Source: Atrichornis clamosus
Lineage: Eukaryota; Chordata; Aves; Passeriformes; Menuridae
NCBI GenBank assembly: GCA_013400975.1
Contig: WBMZ01010869.1
Location: forward strand, 34,836 to 98,835
Direction: 5' to 3'
Length of the DNA stretch: 64,000 nt
Shown: positions 38,001 to 51,400 of the stretch, piece after piece
How the letters are laid out: each line of letters opens with the position of its first letter
Position numbering within the stretch: position 1 is the stretch's first letter
Made by a program: the position numbers and the translations under genes
The notes under the pieces: model-generated
Told to the model about the DNA's origin: nothing
What the model saw: only the letters and a program-made list of their open reading frames with translations
Databases searched by the model: none

Positions 38001-41000
38001 TGACTGAACATTTTTGGGCCCCCTCTGGGTATAAATCTTCAAACTAAGGTTTAATTCTCCCATGCAATCCCATCTTAAATGTGAGGACTGAACATCTTTA
38101 TGTCATGTTTCTAAGCTACAATCAATTTTTGCAACATCCACATCTTACTGCACACTAGCCTTTATTATTACTTCCAGCCTGGGAACTGCAACAGGAATTG
38201 AAAAAATGCACCCTAGGCTACTGAAACACACCCATCGTTTGCAAGTTCACAGCTTCAGCACAACCCAGATCCAGTAAACCACACTAGTATCTTTGTTTAA
38301 CTGAGGGGAGGAAAACCTCCAAACCCCCACAAAGTATCTTAGGAAGCCATTATTTGGCTTCCATGTCACACAGACTGGGCATGCTTGCCACCAGCAATGG
38401 CAATCACAACACTGAGCAGCACAGCAGTGCTCTATTGCCTGGAGCCCAGGATGCCACAGCCCCTCTCTCCCCTTACAGACAGGCCAGCTAGGAGTGGCTC
38501 AGCCTCCTGGGAGCCTGTCTGATAATCTGAGAAAAAAACTGTGAAGATGAAAGTGTGAAGCACAAAACAGGGGTCTCTTCTATTCAAGTTCTTGGGTTCA
38601 TTTGTGGAACAGTTTCATGGTATCTGTGAGGTAACCTGGGATTCCGGGAAAGCCTCCTTCCCCTGGGCCTGATGTTTTCAGTGTGAAGAAACACCCCTGG
38701 GAGGGGAGCAATCTACTTCTCTGTTACATGCCTTTAGGTACCAACATAACTGCATGATTGCTTCCTTGCATGCTCTGGCTCAGAAAGAAAAGATTTCAAG
38801 AATGCCAGGCAAGCAAATTCCTCTGCCTGTTTCAATACTTCCCCTGCAAGGGGATGCTGGAGATGCGAAACAGAGGAGTGGCTACATATATGCTGCCAGA
38901 CCCTGCCTGTGCTGGGCACCTCCAGCAAACAGTCTTTGGCCACTGTGCCACAACTTCCTTCTCAAAGGCATTTCAGGTATGTCACTGAGTTTCTTCCTTT
39001 TTTGCTTTTGAGACAGATATGTTTGCTTTTCTCTAGCTTGGTGTGGACAAACATCAGGGCTCTCCTGGGCCAGAAATGCAGCACCAACAGGAGCTGCCAA
39101 TGCAGCACAGAGCTGCAGAAGGTGTGCTAGCACTGAGGGTAACAGGGAGACTTGACAGCCCTACTGCCAGCAATGCCTGCAGGGTGCTGTGGCTCACACC
39201 TCACAGAGGGTGACTCCATGTGTAACGAAGTCACACATTTGCTGTGGGAGTAGTAAGGATTTATTTCAATCTCTAGGATGCAGGTATGCCTACAGGTGTC
39301 CTCATGGTGTGATGCTTTGGTAAATGTGAGACAAGCAGTAACTTTTTAAAGCTCTGCTGACAGAGGACAGGCTGACAGCAGACACGAATAATTTTACATA
39401 TGGCCAATATTCATCTAAAAGCACCTAAGAAGCAACTTATCAAATTTCATTTGCAAGACTTTAAAAAAGGCCTCAGCTAAATAGCTATGTACACAATATG
39501 AAACCTCATGTCAGTGAATTAAACTGAAAAAAACCCAACAAACCAAACCAAAGTCTTACAAGGTGAGGAAAGAGAAGCAGAGAAAGCCTTCTCCTTTGGT
39601 AACTGTTACCATAGTCAGAGATGATGACAGAACCTGGACAACTGCAGTGGAAAAATTCTGAGTGTGTGTCTCTCTGCAATTTGTATTAATGAAAAAAACT
39701 CTTAAATGAGCAATTTAATAACTGCAGTTCAGAGCTCTAAAAGCCCCAGAAAGGCACTAGTCTGAAAACAAATAATTACAGACTATAAACAGTATTGCTT
39801 GACGAGCTGAGGATGACAGTGGATATCTCAATGGAATAATTAGCACCACATAACATCAGTCTGTTACTGTTCAGGCAGGCTAATTTTCAGACTCTTTATT
39901 TTCTTCTGAATACATTTAGTTCCCTCCCTTGTACAGAACATTTGTTTCACTCTGCATATTAAGACAGTGCTTGCCCCACATACACAGTAGAAATATTCTA
40001 GTCAAAGTGCAAGTAAAGGGAAGCAAGCAACGGGCCCTGCTGTCCCACCCAACGTCCCAGCCAGCCCCACTGCACAACAGCCTACTTCCATCACAGCTTA
40101 CCCTTGCACACGCACTGGGATGAGAAAGGGAACAGTAATTTTGCAGGGATGCTGCAGAGCTCACCTTGCAAGCTCGGTAGAGGTACTTTCTGTCCTGAGT
40201 TAGGTTATAGAGAGACAAGAAGGAGTAGCCATTGCCAGCAGTACCATGGCAGATGCCGTACCCTTTTCTCAATAAACCTCTCTGCCAGATGACATCGCTA
40301 CAATCCATAGCATCTTTCAAGTACTTATCCTCTTTAAAAGTCTGTGAAACAAACCAGAGAATAAACACACATCAATTAAGTACTGATGAAGACAAAAGGA
40401 AGCTGCACGTGAGAGGTGTTTCACTATTGGTGTGGAGGTTTTCCATATTAACATTTACTGTGAATTTTAGTAACTCACTCCTCAACGACTTGCCTTTCTT
40501 TTCTCACTAAGGTGTTTCTCCTTTGCCTGCGTGGTAAAAGAAAAAAATTTCAGATTTTTGTTTCTGAAATCAGGACCCCAAAGGAAGGAAAAACACAAGT
40601 TCAAGGCCTTCAGTTCTACAACTTTTAATCTATTTGAAGGGTATGTGGCCCTTTTTAATTCATCTTCCATTGCCAAGCCAGAATTTGAAAATACAGAAAT
40701 ATGATTCTGCCTCCAAGAAATGTAAAACAGAATACTGGATGTCAAATCTGGTCCTAAATTGCTATGTCCTGGTCTCTTGGACTAATTCTTCCTAGTTACT
40801 CACTGTCTGCCTTCAATTCCATGTCAAAAATGCACAAGAATACCCATCTGCATAGCACGAGACTCTTTTCCCTGTCACATGTACAAGGGGGAACACTACA
40901 TTGCCTTGATGAGTACTTGTATAATAGTATAGTATACACTCAGAAGCAGTAGTCAGTTTGGGAAAAGGACCAATTTTGCAAAGATTATTGCAACTGAAGT

Positions 41001-42435
41001 GCATTTTAGACACAGAGAGGCCATCCCGAAAACAGCAAACAAAAGCAAGTACATCACCAGAATTCCACCTTTATAAAGCCACATTTTGCTCACCTTTGCT
41101 TAAGTCACTTTACAGATCAACAAACAAACACAAAACCAAACCAACAACAAAAAAAAACCAAAAAAACCCAAACCAAACAAACCTGATGCACTACTGCAGA
41201 CTCAGCCCTTTGGAGATGGCATACCCTGTCAAACTATTTCGTAAGGTAGTAGAAGCAATTAACATGCAAGATTCTTAAATCCATAAGCTTGATAAAGAAA
41301 GTCAGTCTCTCTGAACAGGGTTTGTCAGCTACTTAGCTGTAACATTTCAAATTAAAGCCTGGCAACAACATCTGATTTCCAGGACAAACACTGCTGTCTG
41401 TTATTGCAAGTCCCTGTGCTTGGTATGAAAGCATAGCCAGCAAAACATACTTCAATTTTTTCTTTCACTGCTTCAAAAAGCAGAATATAATGAATAAAAG
41501 AAAAACATTAATGCTCCATCACCTTAAACATAAAGAGAGGCCAAAAAGGAGAGTGCTAAACAGAACTTGGGCCTATCCTTACCTCCTGCAAAACATTTTT
41601 CTGTGCTGGGGAAAGCACCACTGACAAAGCAGAAGAGAGTGGGGAAGTCTGCAGTGTTAAGTCAATCTCCTACCACAGTCCAAAGAGAAAGCAACTGTGA
41701 CTGCTGCTACATGCAGCAATGCTGTAAGAAATATACAGTTCACATTTCAGGTAGCAGCATGAGTAATTATTCCATAAACCAAGCCTGCTTTTCATCAGCC
41801 CACCCAGGGGCCAACCAGAGAATCTGTCAAGGAGGGCTGTCAAAAGCAAGAATCAATTTGCATAAATTTAATTAAATGGCATACTTTCAAATATCATGCA
41901 AATCAGAAGCACGCAATACAAGACAGGTAGCAAACCTAGTTAAGAATGGAGAAGGGCAAACAGTAGGCTTGTGGTAACTCAGCAATTATATTTATGCCCT
42001 ACAAGGGGCCTGGGATCTTGGCTTGGACGTTAAGTTCTCAAGAGGTGTATCTTAATACAGGAGTTAATTTATGGAAGACATTCTTTGGCAAGGCACATGA
42101 ACCTACACTTTTGAAAACCAACATAATTGTTAAAACTCTCGGAATGAAGATTCAAAGAATTTAGGTCAATGTTCTCACACCCAGGACTCTGATGCCAAAT
42201 TGTTTAAATATATGTCCCTTTTCTAAAAAAGTCTAATAACTACTATTGCCCTGAGAAGCAATTTTACCCACTTATTTTCTCTTTACAAGCATACCAATGT
42301 AACTATTTCAAGATTTTTAGGTGCCTAGCCTAAGGTTCTAGTTTAAAAGTCTAGATCTAGAAAGACATGAAATTAAAGCCTTACAATCTAACAGGCCTGC
42401 ACACAGGTCTCCCTGCAAAGACAGAGGTCTATCTT

Positions 42436-42482
<47 letters not shown>

Positions 42483-45400
42483 TAGAGCATAGTGCTAATA
42501 ACACCAAGGTTGTGGGTTTGATTCCTGTTTGTTTGATCCCTCATTCACTTAAGAGCTGGACATGATGATCCTTGTGCATCTCTTCCAACTCAGAATATTC
42601 TGCGAAATCTGTGAAATCTATGAACACAGAATGATTCACCTTATAAGCTTGCATGAGCATGTGGATGACTCCAGGGGCACCATGGCACCAGTGAACCAGT
42701 CTGTCAGTCTCATTACTCAGTGATGATGGGTAATTCCCAGATCGGAATTTTTTATGACGCACGTAGTCAACGCTTGGCTTCACCAGCTCGGCCAAGGTCT
42801 CCTGGTCCACATCTGCAATTGGCTAAACAAAACAAAAAAAACCCCATCACCAAACACATAAACAGAATTTTATTTACAATCTATTTTCAAGTATCCTACA
42901 TACGTGCCCTTGATCCAAATACTGTGAATCACTTTCTACAGATTTAATTAATGTCTGCTTATTATACCTGTGTGAAAAGCATTTTTACAGTTACTGCAGA
43001 GACAAAGGAAGTGGGGCACCAGGTTGCTACCTGCTTTACTGGAGGTCACACAGAAAGACTATGGAAGAACTGAGAAAAGAATATGAGTTTGAAGATTCCC
43101 ACACCTATCTTTGTAACTTAAAATACAGAGAACACTTAGAGAAGAAAGACTGTTTCACAGACATGGTGCTCATATTACACATTTCAAACATATCAGGTTA
43201 CACGTCTTGTTTTAAAAATAACTATTTCCCAACAAATGAAGAAAAGTGTATATAGCAGCATACCTGGCAAAAGTTTATGAAGGTCAAAATTTACCATCAA
43301 AAACAAAAAACAAAAACTCCCTGAAGCTTGCTCTCGTAAATCTGCATTTCCAATTTCAGAAGCAATAGCTACTTCACCAGATACCTAAACATCTTTGTAC
43401 TACAAACTCATTCTTTGGTTGCTCTTAGGAATTTTCTTTCTAGTTTTTTAATTTAATTTACATCCTTGCCAAATGGAGAATACATCCATCAACCTGCATG
43501 CTCCTTGAAACGAAAGGTTTAGAAGCCAAGTAACTGTTGGATCTGCAGTTGCTCTTTGTTGGCATTCCCCCCACTACCATCCCATTTTACAGCATTTTAA
43601 TAGCAATGCCCTCTAATTTTACACAGTCTACTTGATTTCCGGAATTTCTGCAAACTGTGCAGAATGACCACAGAAACTGGAGCCTACAGGAGCCTAATAA
43701 CTGAGCTTCTTTTTTAAAATAATTTACCTCTATTGCTGATTCAATGTCATACAATTTCACTGTTACCCACAAGTTCCAGCACATTTGCATTCAACAGATG
43801 AACACACTCCTACAACTGAAAGTCTGACAGCAAAATGAAGGAAAACTTTCAGTAGCTGTATTTTGAGTAAACTGAAGAAACCAGAAACCTCTATTTCACC
43901 TCAGCCAGGAAACCTCTGCCAGACTTCTATCTATCAGGTCCTTCAAGCAGACTCCAGCTCTGCACTATTCTGAGTAGAACAGAAATCTTAATGCTGCTCA
44001 TCAGAAGTACACCTGAATACAGAGCAGCTTGTCATGAACAACACTGGGAAGTTGATCAGCCCTCACTCAGACACCTGTGAGGTAGGGAGGCTTGTAGCAA
44101 GGTTTGTTTTGGGGCTCTTGATCTCACACTGCACTCCTGCAGAAGAGGGCAAAGAGGATGGGCACCAGCAATAAATGCCTTCAGTCTTGAGCTGTGCAAG
44201 GCAAGCCCAGCCTAGTTCAGCCATCCTTAGGAGGTAAATCCAAGAAAAACAGAGCTCTCTACAAAACTCCTTACCTTGACCTTCCAAGAAGATTTGAGTA
44301 CAAGCAAGTCCTTTGCCCAAGCTATTGAGGTTCCCAGCACTTACTGTGAACAGCTGAAAAGTAGCTTACATGTATGTGTCCTGACTCTCTGGCCAAGAGC
44401 AATGATACGTAAAGGGATTGCTTCAGGGTTAGTGAAAGGAACTTGGAGTAGAACCCTAGCTAGCACCTCAGAATTCCCCCTCTACCTCCTGCATGAGTTA
44501 TTTAACATGGCTAAGCTCTTATTCTTCCAGTAGTCTTCTGTAAGTAGCTCCAGCAACACGTTTCCCTAAGTTCAAGAAGCATTTGCACAATGCTCTCAGG
44601 CACATGGTGTGATTCCTAGGGTGTCCTGCTGCAGGGCCAGGAGCTCGACTCAACGATCCTGATTGGTCTCTTCCAACCCAGCAGATTCTATGATATAGGT
44701 GGCAAGAAATTACCCTCAGTAACCTTCACATCTCAGGTGCTATGCTAAATGCCCTTTTCCATTATCAAATAACCACTCAACAAACCATCTCCTGAATTCT
44801 TTGATGAAAATACAGCAAAATTCTCCCCAATGGTGTGGGAGGGATGGGGAAAGGATGCAACTCTGATATGGCATCATCTTCTGCAGTGGATGACTCAACT
44901 TTGCATGACTCACAATATTTAACGTACAGTGAAAAGATGGTAATCTAGTGCTGCATCAACAATGGCTTTCTGGTAATTCTTAAGAGCAGCAATTACATGT
45001 AAAGGAAAAATAGCTAGGATTTTAACATGTAGACAGAGCAACTTCTGCCCAAAGCAAAAAGCACTGTGCAATAATTTCTGCTGTCAGCCTTGAATAGTAA
45101 ATGAAGGATGGAGCCTTTAAAGAGCCTTCTTTAGAGGACTGGATGTTTCTCTGAAAATCTAGCAGTGCCAGGGAAAGAAATATGGAAGCCAGAAAGATGA
45201 GGGAGCCAGAAGGGGGTGCACAACCTTGTTGAAGAAAGCAGTAAGTAAAGATAAGAGCAGTAAATCAGAGCAGCCTGAGTCTGAGAATGGGACGTCACAG
45301 CAGAAAATGGGTGTAGTGAGGTTGAGACACGCCCCCAGATAGCAGAGCAGTAGCTACCTCCATAGCAAAGTCAGACGGTTTAACCAGAACTACTGATGAA

Positions 45401-48400
45401 TGTGGTGTAAGGTAATCTGAAACAGGGAGAAGTCACAGGATCTTTTCCAAGCAAGGAATGGCTGAGCAGTGGCAGCACCAAATACCAGCTCAGTCACTTC
45501 TGCAGTGAACACCTGTACACAGCTTCAGGCTATGAGGATGTACAGTCCTTCCACTTGCCTGAAGAAAACTCATTCTGCGTGAGCTGGTAAGGAAATTGAT
45601 ATTTACAAAGATGCACAGACTGGTAGCAGCACTTTTAAAAATCAGAAATGGGTGCAATACCAATTCTGCAGCTCTATGGCCATCTTCCATAATGAACCTT
45701 TAGGCTCTTTTTCCAGACTGTAGAATAGAAATAAAGTATACAGGTCTGTTTTGAAAAACATCATAATTCTACTACGAATCTCAGGGCAAGGGGGAATTGA
45801 TTTAAGTGTGGGAAAGAGGAGGTTTACAGAAGAGAGGAATCTCACTAAGGACAACAGAAAGAGGAAAGCAGGGGTCATAAATACACTAATGAACAACAGA
45901 CTTTTTTGTGAGATATTGCGGAGATAAAGAAAAGCATTTAAATAATAAAAGCATACTGAAGACTAATATGTGATTAAGGATAGTCCTCCAAAAGCACCAA
46001 GACAGTGGGGGGAAAATGAAATCACGAAAGAAGCGAGGAAGGGCACAGAGGACAGGAGGCACCAGTGGTGCACTCATTTAAAAATAGCAAAAATTGAAGA
46101 GTGATGGATAGTAAGTGAATATTTAGCTGGTCTAACTGCAGGCACCAGAAAAAGTAAGTATGAAGATGAGAGAGAGCACTTCAGCGTCTCCATTGAGGAC
46201 AAAAAAATCAGGTTCTGAAAAGCTGCTCTGAACCACAACTCAAGAGTTAATTACTCTAATGTGACAGTTTCGTCACAGTTTTCTTTGGCTATCAAAGCCT
46301 GAGCTAGCACCTTTGCACATTTCTGTGCTGCATTGTAACTCCAAATTGTGAGACTCTGACTCAGCACAACACTGTACATGCATGAAAGCTGAAGACAAGA
46401 TCCTCTGATGCTTAACAAAAAAAATCACTGCTATTGCACCCCAGCCAACAGAAGATGCTCTTACCTGCATGAGCATGTAATAGATCCCAGCCACTCCATG
46501 GGCTGCTCCAACATACTGCTTCCTGTGCCACTGGTACAACAGAGGACAACGGTCTGTTTTCCGCTCCTCCTTTGAAAAGTTTTTCCCCGATTCAATAATA
46601 GCATGTATTACCTAAGAAAAAGAACACACCATGTTCATCTGTCTTGCTTACTTTGATTCAGAGGGTTTTGCTTTGGCATGACTAAAACCACAATAAACAA
46701 TAAGCCACAATACAGTGATAGGACAAATATTTAATTCATTTGGATTTGTGTGTTGAAGTAGAAATGGTATTTCTCCTTAATGATGAAATCACTTATATTT
46801 TTAAGAGTAGAAATTTAATATATCAATATTTCTAATTAGTTTTTTCCGGGCCTGCCTTTTCTGTTTCTGGTATCTGCAAAACCGTCATGCATGTTCCTCA
46901 CACTGAATTCTTTCTTTTCACTTAAATACCTCCACACTTCTGTCTTAAGGTTGTTTGTAACAATGTCTCATCCTCAAGTGCTCCAAAACTTATATATTAG
47001 ACCTACTTCCTTGGCTGGACACAGACCCACGCACACTGGCCTGTCTTAGTCCCAGCTGGGCAGCAGGGTAAGGAGAAAGAGACTGGATGGACAGATGAGA
47101 CTGGGTTCTCAGTTCTAAGTCCCTCTTCTCTCAAGTGCTTGAATTATGCAAGAGAGTGATCCCATTTCAATCTTACTGATGCTGTGATGCTGCAGAGAGG
47201 AAAGTGTCTTACCTCTTTGATAACAGACTGTGGGACAGTGTCTGGACCAATTTCAGTATTCAGGTACAGCAAGGCATACAGGTAACCTGCTCTGCCATAG
47301 AGCAGCTCATCTGGAAGTTCAGCATCTGTACTTATCACTGTCCTCTGGAGTTGCAACAACCTGGATCAGACAAAGAAGGTGGGGAGAGAGTATCTTCTCT
47401 AGAAACCATACTGGACCACGTACTGTACAAGCCATCAGTCAACCCAGAAGCAGAACAAATGGTGAAGCCCCACCACTTCCCTCCAATCACCCCCAGTTCA
47501 GGTGGCTGCCAGGTTTACACACAGGAGCTCTGTACGCCTGCCATCCCTGAGACAGGAAACTCAGCCAGAGCCAGGTCACTATCAGCACAATTGTGAGGAT
47601 TTTGTGCAGACTGAAACAGATGTATGGATGCAGGGTAGGGGCTGCAGGAGAATGGAGAGCTACTTCAACAAAGAGAGAGACCTCCTGGAGCCTCTGGGAA
47701 TTTCACCGAAGCGAGGAAGGCTTAATTGTACATGTTTAAGAGGGGGGAAAAAAGAAACAAACCCCTCCCAACACCACCATTCGTCATTTCCTCTCCCGAG
47801 AAAACACATTGTCTCAAGCATTTAGCTCCTCAGTTTTGAAAAGGACACTGCTATTATGCACAAGTGTTTTAGTTGCCTTTAGCAATGAGAAAACAAAAGA
47901 CCCTTGGGCTGGTCGTCCTAACTAATTTTCTCCAAAGAGACTCTGCAAATATCCCACCAGTCTGCACTAGTACTGAGTTGGATCAGTTTGCCTGTCACTC
48001 CCTCCTTGTCTCTTCCTATCTTTTTTGATTCGATGAAACCATGGTGATGATCACATTTTAAACTGGGGGAGGGGCAACGACAATCTGGATTAAGACCAAA
48101 TTCAATTCCCAGATCCCCCCAGCTGTTATTTCTCAGGAGAAATGTTAGCATTAATATCATGCCATAGCGAAAACACTGACCTCAATACTATATTTATGCT
48201 GTCCCTGCTTCATCTCAGGGAAAAGCTACTAACAAAAAAATAGTTCGTATTTCCTTTCTTGGAACTACACTTTGGGTTTAGAATTATATTATTTTCTTAT
48301 AAACTGTCCACTACTAAGTTTTATTGTTGAAATCATAGAACTGAACGAGGTAAAAAGTTAAAAGTGAAATCACAGATTACATTTTGACTCGTATAATGCA

Positions 48401-51400
48401 CCACTCAGCTGGTGTCATGAGTATATTTGTAAACAAGAAAGTTCTAAAATAAACAAATACTCAAACAAATAAACAAATCCTTCTCACTACCCCTCCTAGA
48501 AATTACTTTCCAAGGAGAGGCAAGACTAAAAGATTTATTGCTAATCTCATTTTGCTATACTCATGCTTCATGTCTTACAGCAACACTGCTTTCCAAGCTG
48601 CATTCAAAATGACGTTCCCAAGTTTACTGCCAGTTCTAAAAAGCAAAAAACCCCAAACCTAATACTCACTTCAAAACTGAAATATTCATTCAGGAACAGC
48701 AGCAGAGATTAATCACACTACTCTAGAGCAGAAAGAGACCAATTACATTTCCAAACATAAACCAGAATGAAGATGAGGACATAAGCCTAGTTGCAAATTC
48801 TGCCAGCCTGAGGTATGCTGCTGGACAACTAGCAGGTGGATTGCTGGTACTGAATGCAAACCCCAGAGGGTTCCAGTGCTTTCAGCCCTTGCTGGGACAG
48901 CAATCAACTTTGTACCAGCAAAGGGACAGTCAGTTCTCTAATGAAGTTATATCTAAATGGGCTCTTGAAACATTTGTTACATTTAGATTACTTCGAAAAG
49001 GGACTGGAATTTTTTCAGACTCCATATGCTCTGACCCAATTAAATGCCTTGCTCTTGCAAATACTTCCTCTTTGCCCTTCTAAATTTTTGTTATGTATGA
49101 ATTCAATGTACCATGTTTCTGTCTGGTTGTTTCCAGATCTTGCAGTGCACATGTTTTGTTATGAGTCTACAATTAAGACCCACTCTTTACAGGAAGCATC
49201 ACATACTGCACAAGCACTACATATTGCTGATGACAAGCGCGTGGCTTTTGTTAAATGTCACTTCAATGTGACAAAATCAAAACGTGCATGCACTACAGAT
49301 ATGCCCAGGACATCCTGTCCTAACAGCGATAGAGGACTCAAGATAACCCACTAAATATGGATCAAGTGTAAGCCAGCTTTAATAAAGATAAAGCCTGTTT
49401 TGTATTTTTCTACTGAAAACGTATCAGGGGAGAAAGTGTCTCTATTCTTTAATCCAGTCCTCTAAAACTCCACTTGCAAAAGTTACTGAACCAATGCTCT
49501 CTACAAATGAAGGGCATGACTTTTTCCACAATTTACCACTTACTTGGCAACACATTCTTTAGATTCACTGTCGTTTTTCAGTTTGTGGTAAACCACTGCA
49601 CCCACTGCCAATGGCCCAGCATCACCACAGAGGAAAGTAACTCTTCTGCCATTCAGATTGCGAAGGATTCTCTTCACATAATCAAGAGATCGCTGCAAAT
49701 GGCTCTGGTTTTTCGTGACACGATACAGTTGCAGATATAAGAGGGCAATACCTGAAACAACCACATGAAAAAGAGATAGTTTCACTTACCTTTCCTTCTA
49801 AGTATATCGTATTTCCCCCCTTTGGTGCCTCTGAACCAGTTAGTCAAATGGGAACAGGTATTTGGGCAATAAAAACATGTCAGTCAAGGGTTCTACCTCA
49901 TGCAATGTGAAGGCATCAAGCCATCTATTTTGATTACATTTCAATTTGGATTGTGGCAAAAATTAAAATTACCAGACTGAAGTCCAATGGTAGAGTCACA
50001 AGTTACAGAAAAAGAAGAAAATTCATGACACAGACCTCAATGCTTGGCAAAGTATATTGGGTTTGCATGGCCAGGCTTTGGTAGTGGGGGCACTACAGGG
50101 ATGGCTTCCGTGAGAAGCTGCCAGAAGTTTCCTCCCTGTCCAGCAGAACCAATCCCTGGCAGCTCCAAAGACGGATGTGCCACTGACCAAGGCTGGGCCC
50201 ATTAGAAGTTGTGGTAATGCCGCTGTGATAAAACATTTAAGAAGAGCGAAGAAAGAAGTTATTGAGCAGACGTAATTGTGGCCAGATAAGAGTGGAATGA
50301 GAATATGTGAGAGGAACAACTCTGCAGACACCAAGGTCACTGGAGAAGGAGGGGCAGGAGGTGCTCCAGACACACGAGCTGAGATTCCCCTGCAGCCCGT
50401 GGTGCAGACCATGGTGAAGCAGCTGTGCCCCTGCAGCCCATGGAGGACCACGGGGGTGCAGAGATCCACCTGCAGCCCATGGAGGAGCCCCATGCTGGAG
50501 CAGGTGGATGCCTGAGGGGAGGCTGTGACCCCATGGAAGGCCCGTGGAGGGAGGAGTTCACGCTGGAACAACCTGTCCTTGAAAGAAAGCACCCTGTGGA
50601 AGAGTGACCCACACTGCAGCAGTTTGGGGAGGGCTGTTGCCTGTGGGATGGACTCATGTCAGAGATGTTCATGGAGAACTGTCTCCCATGGGAGGGACTC
50701 CACGGTGGACCAGGGGAAGGACACCTCTCCCTGAGCAGTGGCAGAAACAACATGTGATGAACTGACCATAACTCCCATTCCCTCTCTCCCTGCACTGCTG
50801 GGGGAGGACATAGAGCTGGGAAAGGAGAGGTGGGGGGAGGGTGTTTTGAAAGCCTGCCCTGATTTTGTTAGTAATACATTCAATTAATATCTCTAATTTG
50901 AGCCTGTTTTGCTCATGACGATATTTGGCGAGTGATCTCTCCCAGTCCTCACCTCAACTCATGAACCTGTCATTGCATTTTTCTCACTCCTAGTCCAGCT
51001 GTGGAGGGGAAGGATAGAGATGCTTTGGTGGGTGCCTGGCATTCAGCCAGTGGCAACCCACTACACAAAGAAATCACAGAGGATTCAAAAACCTGAGCTA
51101 GCAAGCATGTGTATGACTGAGGACACTAACTGTACAATACTCATCCATTATGTATATGCAAGAAGTGATTTATTTCCTATTTGATTTGTAAAAGGGTCTT
51201 TGGATGAGTTTTTGCATTCAACTTGCCAAGTTCTTTATAACCCTTAAAAGTATTTTACAAGACTACAAGCTTGTACAAGTCAGGCTGGATTGTAAAAGCC
51301 AGAAGTCAAATAAATGCTTGGATAATGCCAGGAAGTAGTATCAAGCTTCACCCCATTAAACTCGTTATAAAGTTTTCCATTAAAACAGAAAAAAACCTTA

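Larger units (their letters stand above)
40342..42639 (-). other. LANCL2: LANCL2 intron 6
   Basis: A 2,298-bp intron. Its - strand 5' end is almost entirely repeat: the tail of a tRNA/CR1 SINE begins about 16 bp inside the intron, followed by a (TC)n(TA)n microsatellite at 42435-42482. An A/C-rich low-complexity tract lies at 41118-41183. The remainder shows no recognisable element. Confidence 0.75.

Noticed and set aside
42812..42822. Alternative acceptor (GCAG) ten bases inside LANCL2 exon 6
   Set aside because: It would shift the frame and drop codons that match the family; the upstream TTTAG keeps 61 codons in phase 0.
48854..49354. 166-codon + strand frame in LANCL2 intron 3
   Set aside because: No domain or family resemblance and no promoter or splice evidence.
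50023..50795. Overlapping - strand frames of 189 and 152 codons
   Set aside because: They fall inside the GC-rich solo LTR, where stops are rare by composition; the repeats explain the low-complexity translation.
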